In this document: in pieces, positions 50,643-59,200 of the stretch
Layout: each line of letters opens with the position of its first letter
Numbering within the stretch: the stretch's first letter is position 1
NCBI RefSeq assembly: GCF_014207595.1
Contig: NZ_JACHGY010000001.1
Location: forward strand, 3,416,836-3,480,835
Source: Algisphaera agarilytica
GTDB taxonomy: Bacteria > Planctomycetota > Phycisphaerae > Phycisphaerales > Phycisphaeraceae
Reading direction: 5' to 3'
DNA length: 64,000 nucleotides
Position numbers and translations under genes: made by a program
The notes under the pieces: model-generated
Database searches by the model: none
The model's input: the letters and a program-made list of their open reading frames with translations, nothing else
Told to the model about the DNA's origin: nothing

Positions 50643-51761
50643 ATGGATGCACTCCCCCAAACCGACAAACTGATCCGAGAGGGCATCGCCCAGGGACTCC
50701 ACCCCGGGGCGCAGGTCTGTGTGTGGCGTGGGGAGGAATGTGTCGCCAACGCCGCGATCGGTGAGGCACGCCCCGGCGTGGCGATGGCCCCGGACACGAT
50801 GACGCTTTGGCTGAGCTCGTGTAAGCCGATCACCGCGATCGCGTTGGCCCAGCAAGTCGAAGCGGGCGTGGTCCATCTCGACGATCCCGTGGCGGAATAC
50901 GTCGAGGGTTTCGAACAGAACGGCAAGCAGGACATCACGCTCCAACACGTCCTGACCCATACCGGCGGGTTCCGCTCGGTCGTGTTCCGCTACCCCGGAC
51001 AGACCTGGGACGAGGCGATCGAGGCGATCTGTGGCGCACGCCTCGAGACCGGCTGGGTGCTCGGCGAAACCGCGGGCTACCATCCGCACTCGGGCTGGAA
51101 CATCTTGGGCAAGGTCCTAGAAGTCTGCACCGGCCAAACCCTCCGCGACCACCTGCGTGAAGCCGTGCTCCTACCCCTGGGTATGAACGACAGCTACGTC
51201 GGCCTCCCGCCGGAAGGTTACGACGCCCTCGAACCTCGCCTGGCTGCGACGCTCAACACCTCGGGCTCGGCCCCGGTCGACCAGAACTTCCACACCCCCG
51301 AATGGAGCACCGGCCAGCGCCCCGGCGGCAACGCCTTCGGCCCGGCTCACGAACTCGCCCGCTTCTACCGGGCCATGCTCAACGGCGGCTCGCTCGACGG
51401 CACCTCACTCGTCACCCCCGACACCGTCCGCCACTTCACCGCTCGACACCGCCGCGACACCATGGACCGCACGTTCCGGGCCGTGATGGATTGGGGGCTG
51501 GGTTTCATGGTGAACAACCAGCGGCACGACGCCGCCAACGCCGAGACGCACAAGATCGCCACGCCCTACAACTTCGGCCCCCACGCCTCAGACGACGCCT
51601 TCGGCCACTGCGGCAACCAATCGTCCGCCGCATTCGCCGACCCGGCGCACAACCTGGCGGTGGTCGTCGTGTTCAACGGCATGCCCGGCGAGCCGAAGCA
51701 TCAACAGCGGATGCACGCCGTGCTCGGCGCGATCTATGAAGACCTGAATCTTGTGGGTTGA
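50643..51761 (+). CDS. Serine hydrolase of the class C beta-lactamase family
   Basis: The 372-residue product lacks a signal peptide. SSCK (about residues 58-61) matches the SxxK nucleophile motif, and HTGGFR and YHPHSGWNILGKVLE give the downstream region with the YxN-like motif. GHCGNQSSAAFADP is the KTG/HxG-like element. Such proteins act as esterases or D,D-peptidases rather than true lactamases. Cytosolic location and unknown substrate make its role open. Confidence 0.87.
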   Translation: MDALPQTDKLIREGIAQGLHPGAQVCVWRGEECVANAAIGEARPGVAMAPDTMTLWLSSCKPITAIALAQQVEAGVVHLDDPVAEYVEGFEQNGKQDITLQHVLTHTGGFRSVVFRYPGQTWDEAIEAICGARLETGWVLGETAGYHPHSGWNILGKVLEVCTGQTLRDHLREAVLLPLGMNDSYVGLPPEGYDALEPRLAATLNTSGSAPVDQNFHTPEWSTGQRPGGNAFGPAHELARFYRAMLNGGSLDGTSLVTPDTVRHFTARHRRDTMDRTFRAVMDWGLGFMVNNQRHDAANAETHKIATPYNFGPHASDDAFGHCGNQSSAAFADPAHNLAVVVVFNGMPGEPKHQQRMHAVLGAIYEDLNLVG

Positions 51762-51784
51762 GTTGCCCGGAAGACGTGGAACGA

Positions 51785-52060
51785 TTACGCCGCGTCGACG
51801 TTGTCCGGTGACCCCGCCGACTGCATCTTCGCCAAACGCAGCAGGCACACCGCGGCGGTGGTCATCAGTTCCTGTTCGCTCAGGTCCAGGATCATCGATT
51901 CCAATTCGGCGGGCGTCGGCTGATGGCACCAGCCCTCGAACACGGGCAGCCCGGCGAGGGCGCGGGCGACCTTGGCCTCGGGTGAGGCGTGTTGCTCAAA
52001 CGACACGGCAAAGGCCGATCGGGCAAGGGGGATCAGATTGGGCTGTTGGGCCTGGCTCAC
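51785..52060 (-). CDS. Hypothetical protein, coupled to upstream membrane protein
   Basis: The product is about 91 residues, soluble and helical (PEAKVARALAGLPVFEGWCHQPTPAELESMILDLSEQELMTTAAVCLLRLAKM). No family is recognised. GTG at 52060 starts 2 nt after the stop of the preceding gene, so translation is probably coupled. The longer frame upstream (to 52603) is a shadow of that gene. Confidence 0.5.
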   Translation of the reverse strand: MSQAQQPNLIPLARSAFAVSFEQHASPEAKVARALAGLPVFEGWCHQPTPAELESMILDLSEQELMTTAAVCLLRLAKMQSAGSPDNVDAA

Positions 52061-52062
52061 TC

Positions 52063-52677
52063 TTATGACATCGGGTGGGGGCGGCTCACGCTTAACCGAG
52101 AGGCCGATCGAATCCGGCGGGGGGCAGGGGGCGATAACCGAACCGTCCGCGGGTTGAACAGCACGCCCGCCACCAGGCACAGCAGGCCCACCAGCAGCAG
52201 GGCCACACGCCCGGGCCCGGTAACCAGACGGGTCAGCCGGTTGTTGGGGGCAAAGTAGTGGGGCACGTCGCGGCCGATCACCGGCTGCCGCACCGCCAGC
52301 CAGTCGCCGACGTTGCCGGTCTCTTGATCGACCGGCGGCACCCACAGCGGGGTCTTGCCCGCCACGGTCTTGCGCAGGTGAGTCAACGCTAGCCGTTCGA
52401 GCACCACCGGATCGTCGTCGGCGATCGCCGCGGCGAAGGATTCGTAACGCTCGGTCTGCTCGGCCAAGGCACTGGCCTGGGCCTGCATGGCCCGCAGCCG
52501 CCAGGCCGCCTCGTGTTGGTCCAGCCAGGGCGGCGTGAGCACCACCACGGCCAGGATCGCGGCCCCGCAGATGCAGAACACCCAGCCCGGCAGAGTATCG
52601 CAACGGCGTTCAAACCAGTTGCCCGGCTGAGCCGGGACGGGTCTGGGTTCTGCCGATGGGGGACGGGTGGACGACAT
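52063..52677 (-). CDS. Hypothetical protein with two membrane helices
   Basis: The 204-residue product has a proline-rich N-terminus, a membrane helix at about residues 33-52 (GWVFCICGAAILAVVVLTPP), a coiled-coil-like external segment (DQHEAAWRLRAMQAQASALAEQTERYESFAAAI), and a second helix near 155-175 (GRVALLLVGLLCLVAGVLF). The topology resembles septum-type or regulator membrane proteins but no family is recognised. TATCTT ends 5 nt before the ATG. Confidence 0.6.
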   Translation of the reverse strand: MSSTRPPSAEPRPVPAQPGNWFERRCDTLPGWVFCICGAAILAVVVLTPPWLDQHEAAWRLRAMQAQASALAEQTERYESFAAAIADDDPVVLERLALTHLRKTVAGKTPLWVPPVDQETGNVGDWLAVRQPVIGRDVPHYFAPNNRLTRLVTGPGRVALLLVGLLCLVAGVLFNPRTVRLSPPAPRRIRSASRLSVSRPHPMS

Positions 52678-52682
52678 CGTGA

Positions 52683-52688
52683 AAGATA
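52683..52688 (-). promoter_or_regulatory. -10 element of gene 52063-52677 (leaderless type)
   Basis: TATCTT on the minus strand ends 5 nt before the ATG at 52677. Confidence 0.4.
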
Positions 52689-52751
52689 AATCGTCCAGAT
52701 GGCCCGGATGGCGTGAAAGTTGCGGGTTTCGGCTACAATTTGCGGCTCGCC

Positions 52752-54431
52752 ATGCCCGAAATCCCCCTGAACCAACTCGATGCCCCTTCCGAGACCGCGT
52801 GCAGCACCGACTCGACCGTCGAGCGGGCCGACGCCTCGCTGGAACAGGGCGGCGGCCCGTCGGTCTACCTCGAGACCTTCGGCTGCCAGATGAACGTGCT
52901 CGACAGCCAGCTCGTCACCGGGCAGCTCCGGGCGCTGGGTTACCGGTTCATCGACGACTGGAAGTCGGCGGATGTGGTGCTCTACAACACCTGCTCGGTC
53001 CGCGAGGTCGCGGAGAACAAGGTCTGGTCGCGTGTCGGGAAGTACGGCAAGTATCAGAACGCGCTGGCGAAAGAGGGCCGGGCAGACGAGGGGCCGAGCG
53101 TGTTGGGCGTGATTGGCTGCATGGCCGAGCGCGACGGCGAGGACATGGTCCGCAAGCACCCGCAGGTCGACCTGCTCTGCGGGCCCGGCGAGCTCGACAA
53201 GGTGCCGATGCTCATCGACAACGTGCTCAAGACCCGCATCGAAGACCGCGGCGGATTGGCCTCGGCGCAGATCGCGCTGCAGGGCAACACCCACCGCCGA
53301 TCCGGCACGCTCGCCGCGGCGGAAGATCAACTCGAACTGGTCGACCTCTCGCGCAGCTTCGCGCCCGATGAATCGCTTGCCGGGGGCAAGTCGGCGTACG
53401 TCCGCATCACGCGCGGCTGCAACAAGCTGTGCACCTACTGCGTCGTCCCGCACACGCGCGGGGCCGAGGTGCACCGTCCGCCGCAGCACATCCTGGATGA
53501 GTGCAAGAAGCTCGTTGATGCCGGGGTGCGTGAGATCACACTGCTCGGCCAGACCGTGAACCACTACCACTACGACAGCGTCGCGGCGGTGGAAGTCAAC
53601 GGCGTCCTGCAGCCACAGGTCGGCACGGTGATCTCGCCCAACCAGGGCACGGGCGGGCCTTCGCCGGTGTTCAACGACACGACCACCAGTTTTGCCGAGC
53701 TGCTGCACCGCATCCACGAGGAAGTGACCGGCCTCGAACGGCTGCGTTTCGTCACCAACTTCCCCCGCGACTTCGGCAACGACATCCTTCAGGTCATCCG
53801 CGACAGCCCACGTATCTGCCGATACCTGCACCTGCCGGTGCAGTCCGGCAGCAACCGCATCCTCAAGCTCATGAACCGTGGCTACAAGGTCGAACACTTC
53901 TACGACCTGATTGACCGGGTGCGCGAATACCTGCCGGACGCGGAACTGGCGACCGACATCATCTGCGGCTTCCCGACCGAGACCGAGGAAGACCACCAGC
54001 AGACGGCCGAGCTCTTGCGGCGCTGCCGATTCAAGAACAGCTTCATCTTCAAATACTCGCCGCGTCCGGGCACGACCGCGATCGATCGGTTTGAAGACAA
54101 CGTGACCGACGCGGAAAAGAAGCGTCGCAACAACGAGCTGCTGGCGATCCAGAGCGAGGTGAGCGCTTCGATCCACGAGGGCTACGTCGGCAAGACCGTG
54201 AAGGTGTTCGTCGAGCAGATCAGCGCCAAGTCGCAGAAGTCCGCTAACGCGGCCGACCCGGCGGTGACGCTGGGGTGGCAGGGGGCTCAGACGGTGACCC
54301 AACTCTCGGGCCGAACCGATGGCGACCTGATCGTCATGTTTGACGCCGACCCCTCGCTCATCGGGCAGCTCGTCGAGGTCGAGGTGACGTCCGCGGCCGC
54401 CTTGGCGTTGTTTGGGCAAGTGAAAAGCTAA
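52752..54431 (+). CDS. miaB: MiaB: tRNA 2-methylthio-N6-isopentenyladenosine methylthiotransferase
   Basis: The 559-residue product has the N-terminal MTTase domain with its three Cys (ETFGCQMNVLDSQ, NTCSVREVAENK, GCMAERDGEDM). The radical-SAM motif CNKLCTYC follows (CxxxCxxC), and a C-terminal TRAM domain runs from about residue 460. It is longer than typical MiaB (about 440-480), with insertions after the radical-SAM start (QPQVGTVISPNQGTGGPSP) and in the TRAM linker. ATG 52752 is used; TACAAT ends 12 nt upstream, so the leader would be only about 5 nt. Confidence 0.95.
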   Translation: MPEIPLNQLDAPSETACSTDSTVERADASLEQGGGPSVYLETFGCQMNVLDSQLVTGQLRALGYRFIDDWKSADVVLYNTCSVREVAENKVWSRVGKYGKYQNALAKEGRADEGPSVLGVIGCMAERDGEDMVRKHPQVDLLCGPGELDKVPMLIDNVLKTRIEDRGGLASAQIALQGNTHRRSGTLAAAEDQLELVDLSRSFAPDESLAGGKSAYVRITRGCNKLCTYCVVPHTRGAEVHRPPQHILDECKKLVDAGVREITLLGQTVNHYHYDSVAAVEVNGVLQPQVGTVISPNQGTGGPSPVFNDTTTSFAELLHRIHEEVTGLERLRFVTNFPRDFGNDILQVIRDSPRICRYLHLPVQSGSNRILKLMNRGYKVEHFYDLIDRVREYLPDAELATDIICGFPTETEEDHQQTAELLRRCRFKNSFIFKYSPRPGTTAIDRFEDNVTDAEKKRRNNELLAIQSEVSASIHEGYVGKTVKVFVEQISAKSQKSANAADPAVTLGWQGAQTVTQLSGRTDGDLIVMFDADPSLIGQLVEVEVTSAAALALFGQVKS

Positions 54432-54455
54432 TCCCCTTTTTTGAAGGTACATCTC

Positions 54456-56042
54456 GTGAAATTTGAATTGCCGCAGGTTCGCTTGAGAAGGCCGCTGGTT
54501 GCTTGTGATGCGCGTTGTCTCCTGGCCGTGTTGGTGATGGTCGTGCTTCAAGGGGCTTGTGCCCGGGGCGAGGTGGCTCGGCCCAACGTCGTTTTGATCT
54601 ACGGCGACGACGTGGGGTACGCCGACATCGGCGTCAACGGCGCGACGGTGATTCCGACACCTCACATCGACCGCTTGGCGTCTCGCAGCCTCAACTTCAC
54701 CGACGGCCACGCGCCGTCGGCCACGTGTACCCCTTCGCGTTTCTCGATGCTGACCGGCGTCCATGCGTTCCGCCAAGGCGTGCGCATCGCTCCGCCCAAC
54801 GCGTCGCTGCTGATCGATCCGGATGCGATGACCTTGCCCCGTCTGTTTCAGGACGCCGGGTACAACACAGGTCTCGTGGGCAAATGGCACCTCGGGCTCG
54901 GCGACAAAGAAGCCGGCCCGCAATGGAATGGCGAACTCAAGCCCGGGCCGATCGAGCTCGGTTTCGATGATGTCTTCATGATGCCCACCACCAACGACCG
55001 GGTGCCCTGCGTCTACGTGGAAGGGCACCGCGTGGTCGGCCTCGACCCGGACGACCCGATCCATGTGGGCAAAAAGTACGAGGACGTCGACCTGCCCGGC
55101 TCGACGCAGTATCCGACCTGGGACAAGGGGCCGGTCTACCACAGCGTGATCAACGGCATCGGCCGGATCGGCTACATGTCCGGCGGAAAAAGCGCGCTCT
55201 GGGACGACCGCACCATGGCTGACGTTTTCGTCAAGCAGGCCAAGGAGTTTCTATCGAAGCAAAGCACCGAAGAGCCGTTCTTCCTTTACTTCTCGTCGCA
55301 AGACATCCACGTCCCCAACACGCCTCACCAACGCTTCCAAGGCAAGACCAAGTACGGCGTCCGCGGTGATGCGATGGTGCAGTTCGATTGGTCGGTCGGC
55401 CAGATCGTGGGCGAGCTCGAACGCTTGGGCCTCTCCGACAACACGATCATTATCCTGACCAGCGACAACGGCCCGACCCAGCACGACGACAGCTACCCGA
55501 GTACGCCGCAGGTGCAGCGTTATTCGCACCGCCACAACAAGGGCCACGACGCCTCGGGCCCGTGGCGTGGCGGCAAGTACGAGATATACGAAGGCGGCAC
55601 CCGTATCCCGTTCATGGTTTCCTGGCCGGGGGTGATCGAGCCCGGTAGAAGCGATGCGATGGTGAACCAGATCGACTTCGTGGCGTCTTTCGCGTCACTG
55701 CTCGAGATCGAGCTGGCCGACGATCAGGCGATCGACAGCCGCGACACATGGGACGCATTCGCGGGCAGTGACCCCGTGGGCTTGTCGCTCATACTCGAGG
55801 AAGGCCGGAGCGTGGCGCTGCGGATGAACCAGTGGAAGTACATCCCCGCGATGGACCCGAAGTGGGGGCAAGGTTTTTGGCCCGAAGAGGATCAGCTGTT
55901 CAACCTCGAAAACGATCGGGGAGAGCAGGCCAACCTGATCGCCTCGGAGCACGAAAAGGCCGAGTCGATGCGTGAGGTGCTGGAAGCCTTGCGTGGCGAC
56001 CAGGGGGTGCGTGCGGCGGTGACGAACTTCGACGCGAATTGA
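54456..56042 (+). CDS. Secreted sulfatase (formylglycine type)
   Basis: The 528-residue product starts at a GTG; AAGGT lies 8 nt upstream. A signal-like hydrophobic stretch (CLLAVLVMVVLQGAC) precedes RPNVVLIYGDDVGYADIGVNG. CTPSR at about 91-95 carries the Cys for formylglycine, and LVGKWHLGLGD the second signature. TSDNGPTQHDDSYPS and GGKYEIYEGGTRIPFMVSWPG complete the S1 family pattern. It would desulfate a glycan outside the cytoplasm. The gene follows miaB by 24 bp and precedes the GH16 gene, with which it may work on one polysaccharide. Confidence 0.92.
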   Translation: MKFELPQVRLRRPLVACDARCLLAVLVMVVLQGACARGEVARPNVVLIYGDDVGYADIGVNGATVIPTPHIDRLASRSLNFTDGHAPSATCTPSRFSMLTGVHAFRQGVRIAPPNASLLIDPDAMTLPRLFQDAGYNTGLVGKWHLGLGDKEAGPQWNGELKPGPIELGFDDVFMMPTTNDRVPCVYVEGHRVVGLDPDDPIHVGKKYEDVDLPGSTQYPTWDKGPVYHSVINGIGRIGYMSGGKSALWDDRTMADVFVKQAKEFLSKQSTEEPFFLYFSSQDIHVPNTPHQRFQGKTKYGVRGDAMVQFDWSVGQIVGELERLGLSDNTIIILTSDNGPTQHDDSYPSTPQVQRYSHRHNKGHDASGPWRGGKYEIYEGGTRIPFMVSWPGVIEPGRSDAMVNQIDFVASFASLLEIELADDQAIDSRDTWDAFAGSDPVGLSLILEEGRSVALRMNQWKYIPAMDPKWGQGFWPEEDQLFNLENDRGEQANLIASEHEKAESMREVLEALRGDQGVRAAVTNFDAN

Positions 56043-56114
56043 AGCGGCGGCGGGCCGCGTTCGACAGGCAAGCTGAATAGGGGAGCCTGGGCCGCATGAG
56101 CGATCGTGCGTGGC

Positions 56115-56120
56115 TATAAT
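56115..56120 (+). promoter_or_regulatory. -10 element of the GH16 gene
   Basis: TATAAT lies 35 nt before the ATG at 56156, giving a leader of about 28 nt. No clear -35 is seen 17 bp upstream. Confidence 0.45.
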
Positions 56121-56155
56121 GACTTGAATCTATTCTTTTATTTGAGATCACGTCA

Positions 56156-57424
56156 ATGCGGTTTTTGATTCTGTCTGTTGTAGCGTTGTGTTGTGTGTTC
56201 GGCGGCCGACCCCTATCGGCCGGGGATGCGGCTGCAGAATCGGGCAGCACGATTGATCTGTCTGAATGGAAGATCGTGTGGGAAGACGACTTCGATTACC
56301 CCGACGCGCAGCTCGACGAGAAGTGGGTGTCGCAGAACGGCCCGAACGGGCACATCCTCTCCAGCCGGTGGCGGGAGAACGCGGTGGTGGAGGATGGCAT
56401 CCTGCACCTGGTCAACCGCAAGGAAAACCGCGGCGGGCAGGAGTGGACATCCGGCAACATCTGGACCAAGGAGAAGTTCAAGTACGGCTACTTCGAATGC
56501 CGGTACCGCTACGCCGAGGCCTCGGGTACGAACAACTCGTTCTGGCTGATGACCTTGTGGGACCAGCCCGATCCCGAAGAGGGGAAGCGCTTCGAGATCG
56601 ACATCAACGAAGGTCACTACCCCAACGAGGTCAACACCAACATCCACAACTGGACCGACATCACCACGCTGCCCAACGGCAAGCAGACCCACCCTTCGGA
56701 CTCCAAGAGCTTCACCTACGGCACCCAGGCGGGGTACTCGCTGCCTTTGGAGATCGCCGTTACCACCCGGAAGCTGCGCCTGACCTTCGATTCACTGAAA
56801 AGTCACCACATCCACGAGTTCCGCGTCTACGGCGAGAACGACCGGACCTTCCCCGACGCGATGTCGGACTCGGCCGACCAGGACCTGCCGGGCCTGGTGA
56901 ATCACGCACGGGACGCCAAAGTGAAGATCACTTCCACCGGCGACCACAGCGAGAACAATCCGACCGCGAATCTGGTGGACGGGAAGATTGGTAGCAGTTG
57001 GATCAACCAAGCGGGGGAAGGCGAGAAAACGCTGACCTTTGAATGGCCCGAAGACATCACCATCGGGTGCATCCAGTTCGTCAACGGCTGGAAGTACAAA
57101 GGTACGTGGGTGGGCATGCTGCCCAACTACCGGATCGAGTACCACGACGGCAACGGGTGGAACGAGGTGTCTTCGCTGGACGTGAGTGAGGTCGCCAACT
57201 TCGGCAAGAACTACCACGTCTTCGGTCTGGAGTGGGACGAAGAGAAAATCGTTTTCTACAAAGACGGCAAGGAAATCCGCCGAGAGAAGAACGAATTTGC
57301 CTACAGCGAGGCGCCGATCTGGCTGAGCCTGGCGATCATCAAATGGGACGGCCCGGTGACCGAGGCGATCGACGGCACGAGCATGAAAGTCGATTGGGTG
57401 CGTTACTACCAGCGAAAAGAGTAG
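56156..57424 (+). CDS. GH16 glycanase interrupted by a discoidin-like domain
   Basis: The 422-residue product has a signal peptide (residues 1-22) and a GH16 beta-jelly-roll: WKIVWEDDFDYPDAQLDEKWV, SGNIWTKEKFKYGYFECRYRYAE, and the catalytic EIDINE with Glu147, Asp149 and Glu152. After IHNWTD the fold breaks off and resumes at YHVFGLEWDEEKIVFYKDGKEI (353-375) to the end. The 165-residue insert resembles a galactose-binding discoidin domain. Its last strand (RKLRLTF...HIHEFRVYG, 205-226) comes before its first part (NLVDGKIGSSWIN, 272-284), as in a circular permutation. The fold suggests a beta-agarase, porphyranase or carrageenase for sulfated galactans. Confidence 0.85.
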   Translation: MRFLILSVVALCCVFGGRPLSAGDAAAESGSTIDLSEWKIVWEDDFDYPDAQLDEKWVSQNGPNGHILSSRWRENAVVEDGILHLVNRKENRGGQEWTSGNIWTKEKFKYGYFECRYRYAEASGTNNSFWLMTLWDQPDPEEGKRFEIDINEGHYPNEVNTNIHNWTDITTLPNGKQTHPSDSKSFTYGTQAGYSLPLEIAVTTRKLRLTFDSLKSHHIHEFRVYGENDRTFPDAMSDSADQDLPGLVNHARDAKVKITSTGDHSENNPTANLVDGKIGSSWINQAGEGEKTLTFEWPEDITIGCIQFVNGWKYKGTWVGMLPNYRIEYHDGNGWNEVSSLDVSEVANFGKNYHVFGLEWDEEKIVFYKDGKEIRREKNEFAYSEAPIWLSLAIIKWDGPVTEAIDGTSMKVDWVRYYQRKE

Positions 57425-57444
57425 CCCGCGAAAAAACAGGAAGC

Positions 57445-58344
57445 CTACTCCGAAGCGGGGTGGTCTTTCGGAGCCGAATCCTCTGCCTCATGAGGCGGGG
57501 GCGTCGGCTCGGTTTCCGTTGTTGGATGTTCGGCCGGGGCGGAGGGCTCGGGCGGATCGATCACTGCGGTCGCTTGATCCGCCGAGGAGTCCGCTTCTGT
57601 CGACTCGGGTTGGTGCTGAGGCGGGCCTTGCTCGGTGTTTGCAGGCGGGTGCGGTTTGTCTTTCGACTGCTTCTTGTCTTTGTGCTTGGCCCGGGCCTCG
57701 TCGCGGAGTTGGGACTCGGGCTTGACGATCCGGCCGGTGACCCAGGTGCCGCCGAACTCGTAGTGCGGGTTGTCGACACAGCGGGAGGGCCAGCAGATGT
57801 CGCAGATGAAGACCCACTGCTTGCGGTGGTCCAGGCGGACGCGGTGGATGGTGGTGCAGGGGGTGTAGCAGTTCACGCACTGCTTGGTGCGCGGCTTACG
57901 GCGTTTCTTCTTTTTCTTCTTTTCGGGCGGGCCGGCTTTGCTGCCCGGGCGGTCGGGCGATGAGCCTCGGCCGGATTTTGGGCCGCCGGACTTTTCTCGA
58001 TCGCCCTGATCGTCGCGTCCGCGCTGGCCGCGCGATTTCTTGCCTTCGGGGCCGCCGTCTTTCTTGCCGCGGTAACCCTGGCCGGAGCCACCCGATCGAC
58101 CGGATTTCATCTTCTTGTTCTTGGCGGGGCGTTGAGACTCGTTGCCGGTTTCGCTGCCCGAGTCGTTGGCGGCCGCCTGGGCCTCGGGTGCGGCCCCCTC
58201 GGCCTGGTTGGGTTTATTCTTGCCACGCCGACGCCGACGTCGCCGCTTCTTGGGGGCGTCGCCGTTCGGTTTGGCGTTTGGGTTTTCCGCGTTCTCAGGC
58301 CCACGGTTTTCCGGGGCGGGGCGGGGGGTGGGCTCGTCGCTCAT
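57445..58344 (-). CDS. Highly basic low-complexity protein with Cys-rich core
   Basis: The 299-residue product has a Lys/Arg/Gly-rich N-terminal half (KKRRRRRRRGKNKP and RGRDDQGDREK type repeats). A compact core follows at about residues 153-202: CVNCYTPC, then CDIC and SRCVDNPHYEFGGTWVTG, with cysteines spaced to bind zinc. The C-terminus is acidic and Pro-rich. It looks like a nucleic-acid-binding protein of the planctomycete-specific kind, but no family is recognised. TAGAAT ends 8 nt before the ATG. Confidence 0.7.
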   Translation of the reverse strand: MSDEPTPRPAPENRGPENAENPNAKPNGDAPKKRRRRRRRGKNKPNQAEGAAPEAQAAANDSGSETGNESQRPAKNKKMKSGRSGGSGQGYRGKKDGGPEGKKSRGQRGRDDQGDREKSGGPKSGRGSSPDRPGSKAGPPEKKKKKKRRKPRTKQCVNCYTPCTTIHRVRLDHRKQWVFICDICWPSRCVDNPHYEFGGTWVTGRIVKPESQLRDEARAKHKDKKQSKDKPHPPANTEQGPPQHQPESTEADSSADQATAVIDPPEPSAPAEHPTTETEPTPPPHEAEDSAPKDHPASE

Positions 58345-58352
58345 AACCCGTC

Positions 58353-58358
58353 ATTCTA
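58353..58358 (-). promoter_or_regulatory. -10 element of the basic protein gene (leaderless type)
   Basis: TAGAAT on the minus strand ends 8 nt before the ATG at 58344. Confidence 0.5.
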
Positions 58359-58392
58359 GCCGATCATACGCCGGGCCACAGCGGCGCTGGGG

Positions 58393-58398
58393 TATACT
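58393..58398 (+). promoter_or_regulatory. -10 element of the esterase gene (leaderless type)
   Basis: TATACT ends 7 nt before the ATG at 58406. Confidence 0.6.
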
Positions 58399-58405
58399 CC
58401 GGCCC

Positions 58406-59194
58406 ATGTCGTTGATCCGTATCCCGTTGTGGCATCGTGAATCTGCACGCCCCGATTTGACGCTCTACCCCACCGAGTCCGCGGAGCCGCGGGGCGCGGT
58501 GATGGTGTGCCCGGGCGGGGGGTATCAGGTCTTGTCGGACCATGAAGGCTGGGACGTGGCGGAGCGTTTGGCCGAGGCGGGGTTCGACGCGGCGGTGCTG
58601 CGGTATCGCCTGGGCCCGCACAACCATCACCCGGCGATGCTCCACGACGCCCAGCGCGGGCTGCGGCTGATGCGACAGCGCCCCGAGATCCGCGCGGAGA
58701 AAATCGCGGTGCTCGGCTTCTCCGCGGGCGGGCATCTCGCTTCGTCCCTGGCGGTTCACGCCGAGCGATGGGCGTCAGATAAAGACGACCTGGCTGGTGA
58801 AGTCTCGGCCCGGCCCGATGCGGCGGTCTTGTGCTATCCGGTGATCGACATGGCCGGTGCCCACACCCACGAGGGCTCCCGCAACGCGCTGCTGGGGGAA
58901 GACGCCGACCCCGCGGTGGCCGAGATGATGAGCACGCATCTTCAAGTCAACGCCGACACGCCGCCGACGTTCCTCTGGCATACCGCGGACGACGAACCGG
59001 TGCCGATGCAGAACAGCCTGATGTTTGCGACGGCATGCCGTGAGGCGGGCGTCCCGGTGGAACTGCACGTCTACGAGTCGGGCGTCCACGGCCTGGGCCT
59101 GGCGCCCGGCCATCCCGCCGGGGCGTGGTTCGACGCTTGCACGGCGTTTCTCGATCGTCAGTTCCCTTCGCAATCGTTCACCACCCCTTCGTGA
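58406..59194 (+). CDS. Alpha/beta hydrolase, acetylxylan-esterase-like (BD-FAE type)
   Basis: The 262-residue product has VMVCPGGGYQVLSDHEGWDVAERL (oxyanion loop), VLGFSAGGHLASSLA (nucleophile Ser in GFSAGG), WHTADDEPVPMQNSLMFA (Asp) and HVYESGVHGLGL (His). This order fits small carbohydrate esterases that remove acetyl or feruloyl groups from glycans. No signal peptide is present, so it acts on imported sugars if so. The dipeptidase gene follows after 6 bp and is probably co-transcribed. Confidence 0.88.
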   Translation: MSLIRIPLWHRESARPDLTLYPTESAEPRGAVMVCPGGGYQVLSDHEGWDVAERLAEAGFDAAVLRYRLGPHNHHPAMLHDAQRGLRLMRQRPEIRAEKIAVLGFSAGGHLASSLAVHAERWASDKDDLAGEVSARPDAAVLCYPVIDMAGAHTHEGSRNALLGEDADPAVAEMMSTHLQVNADTPPTFLWHTADDEPVPMQNSLMFATACREAGVPVELHVYESGVHGLGLAPGHPAGAWFDACTAFLDRQFPSQSFTTPS

Positions 59195-59200
59195 GGCTTC

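Noticed and set aside
52389-55142. 917-codon open frame antisense to miaB and the sulfatase
   Set aside because: It crosses two well-identified genes and an intergenic gap on the opposite strand and shows no domain. It is a GC-rich shadow.
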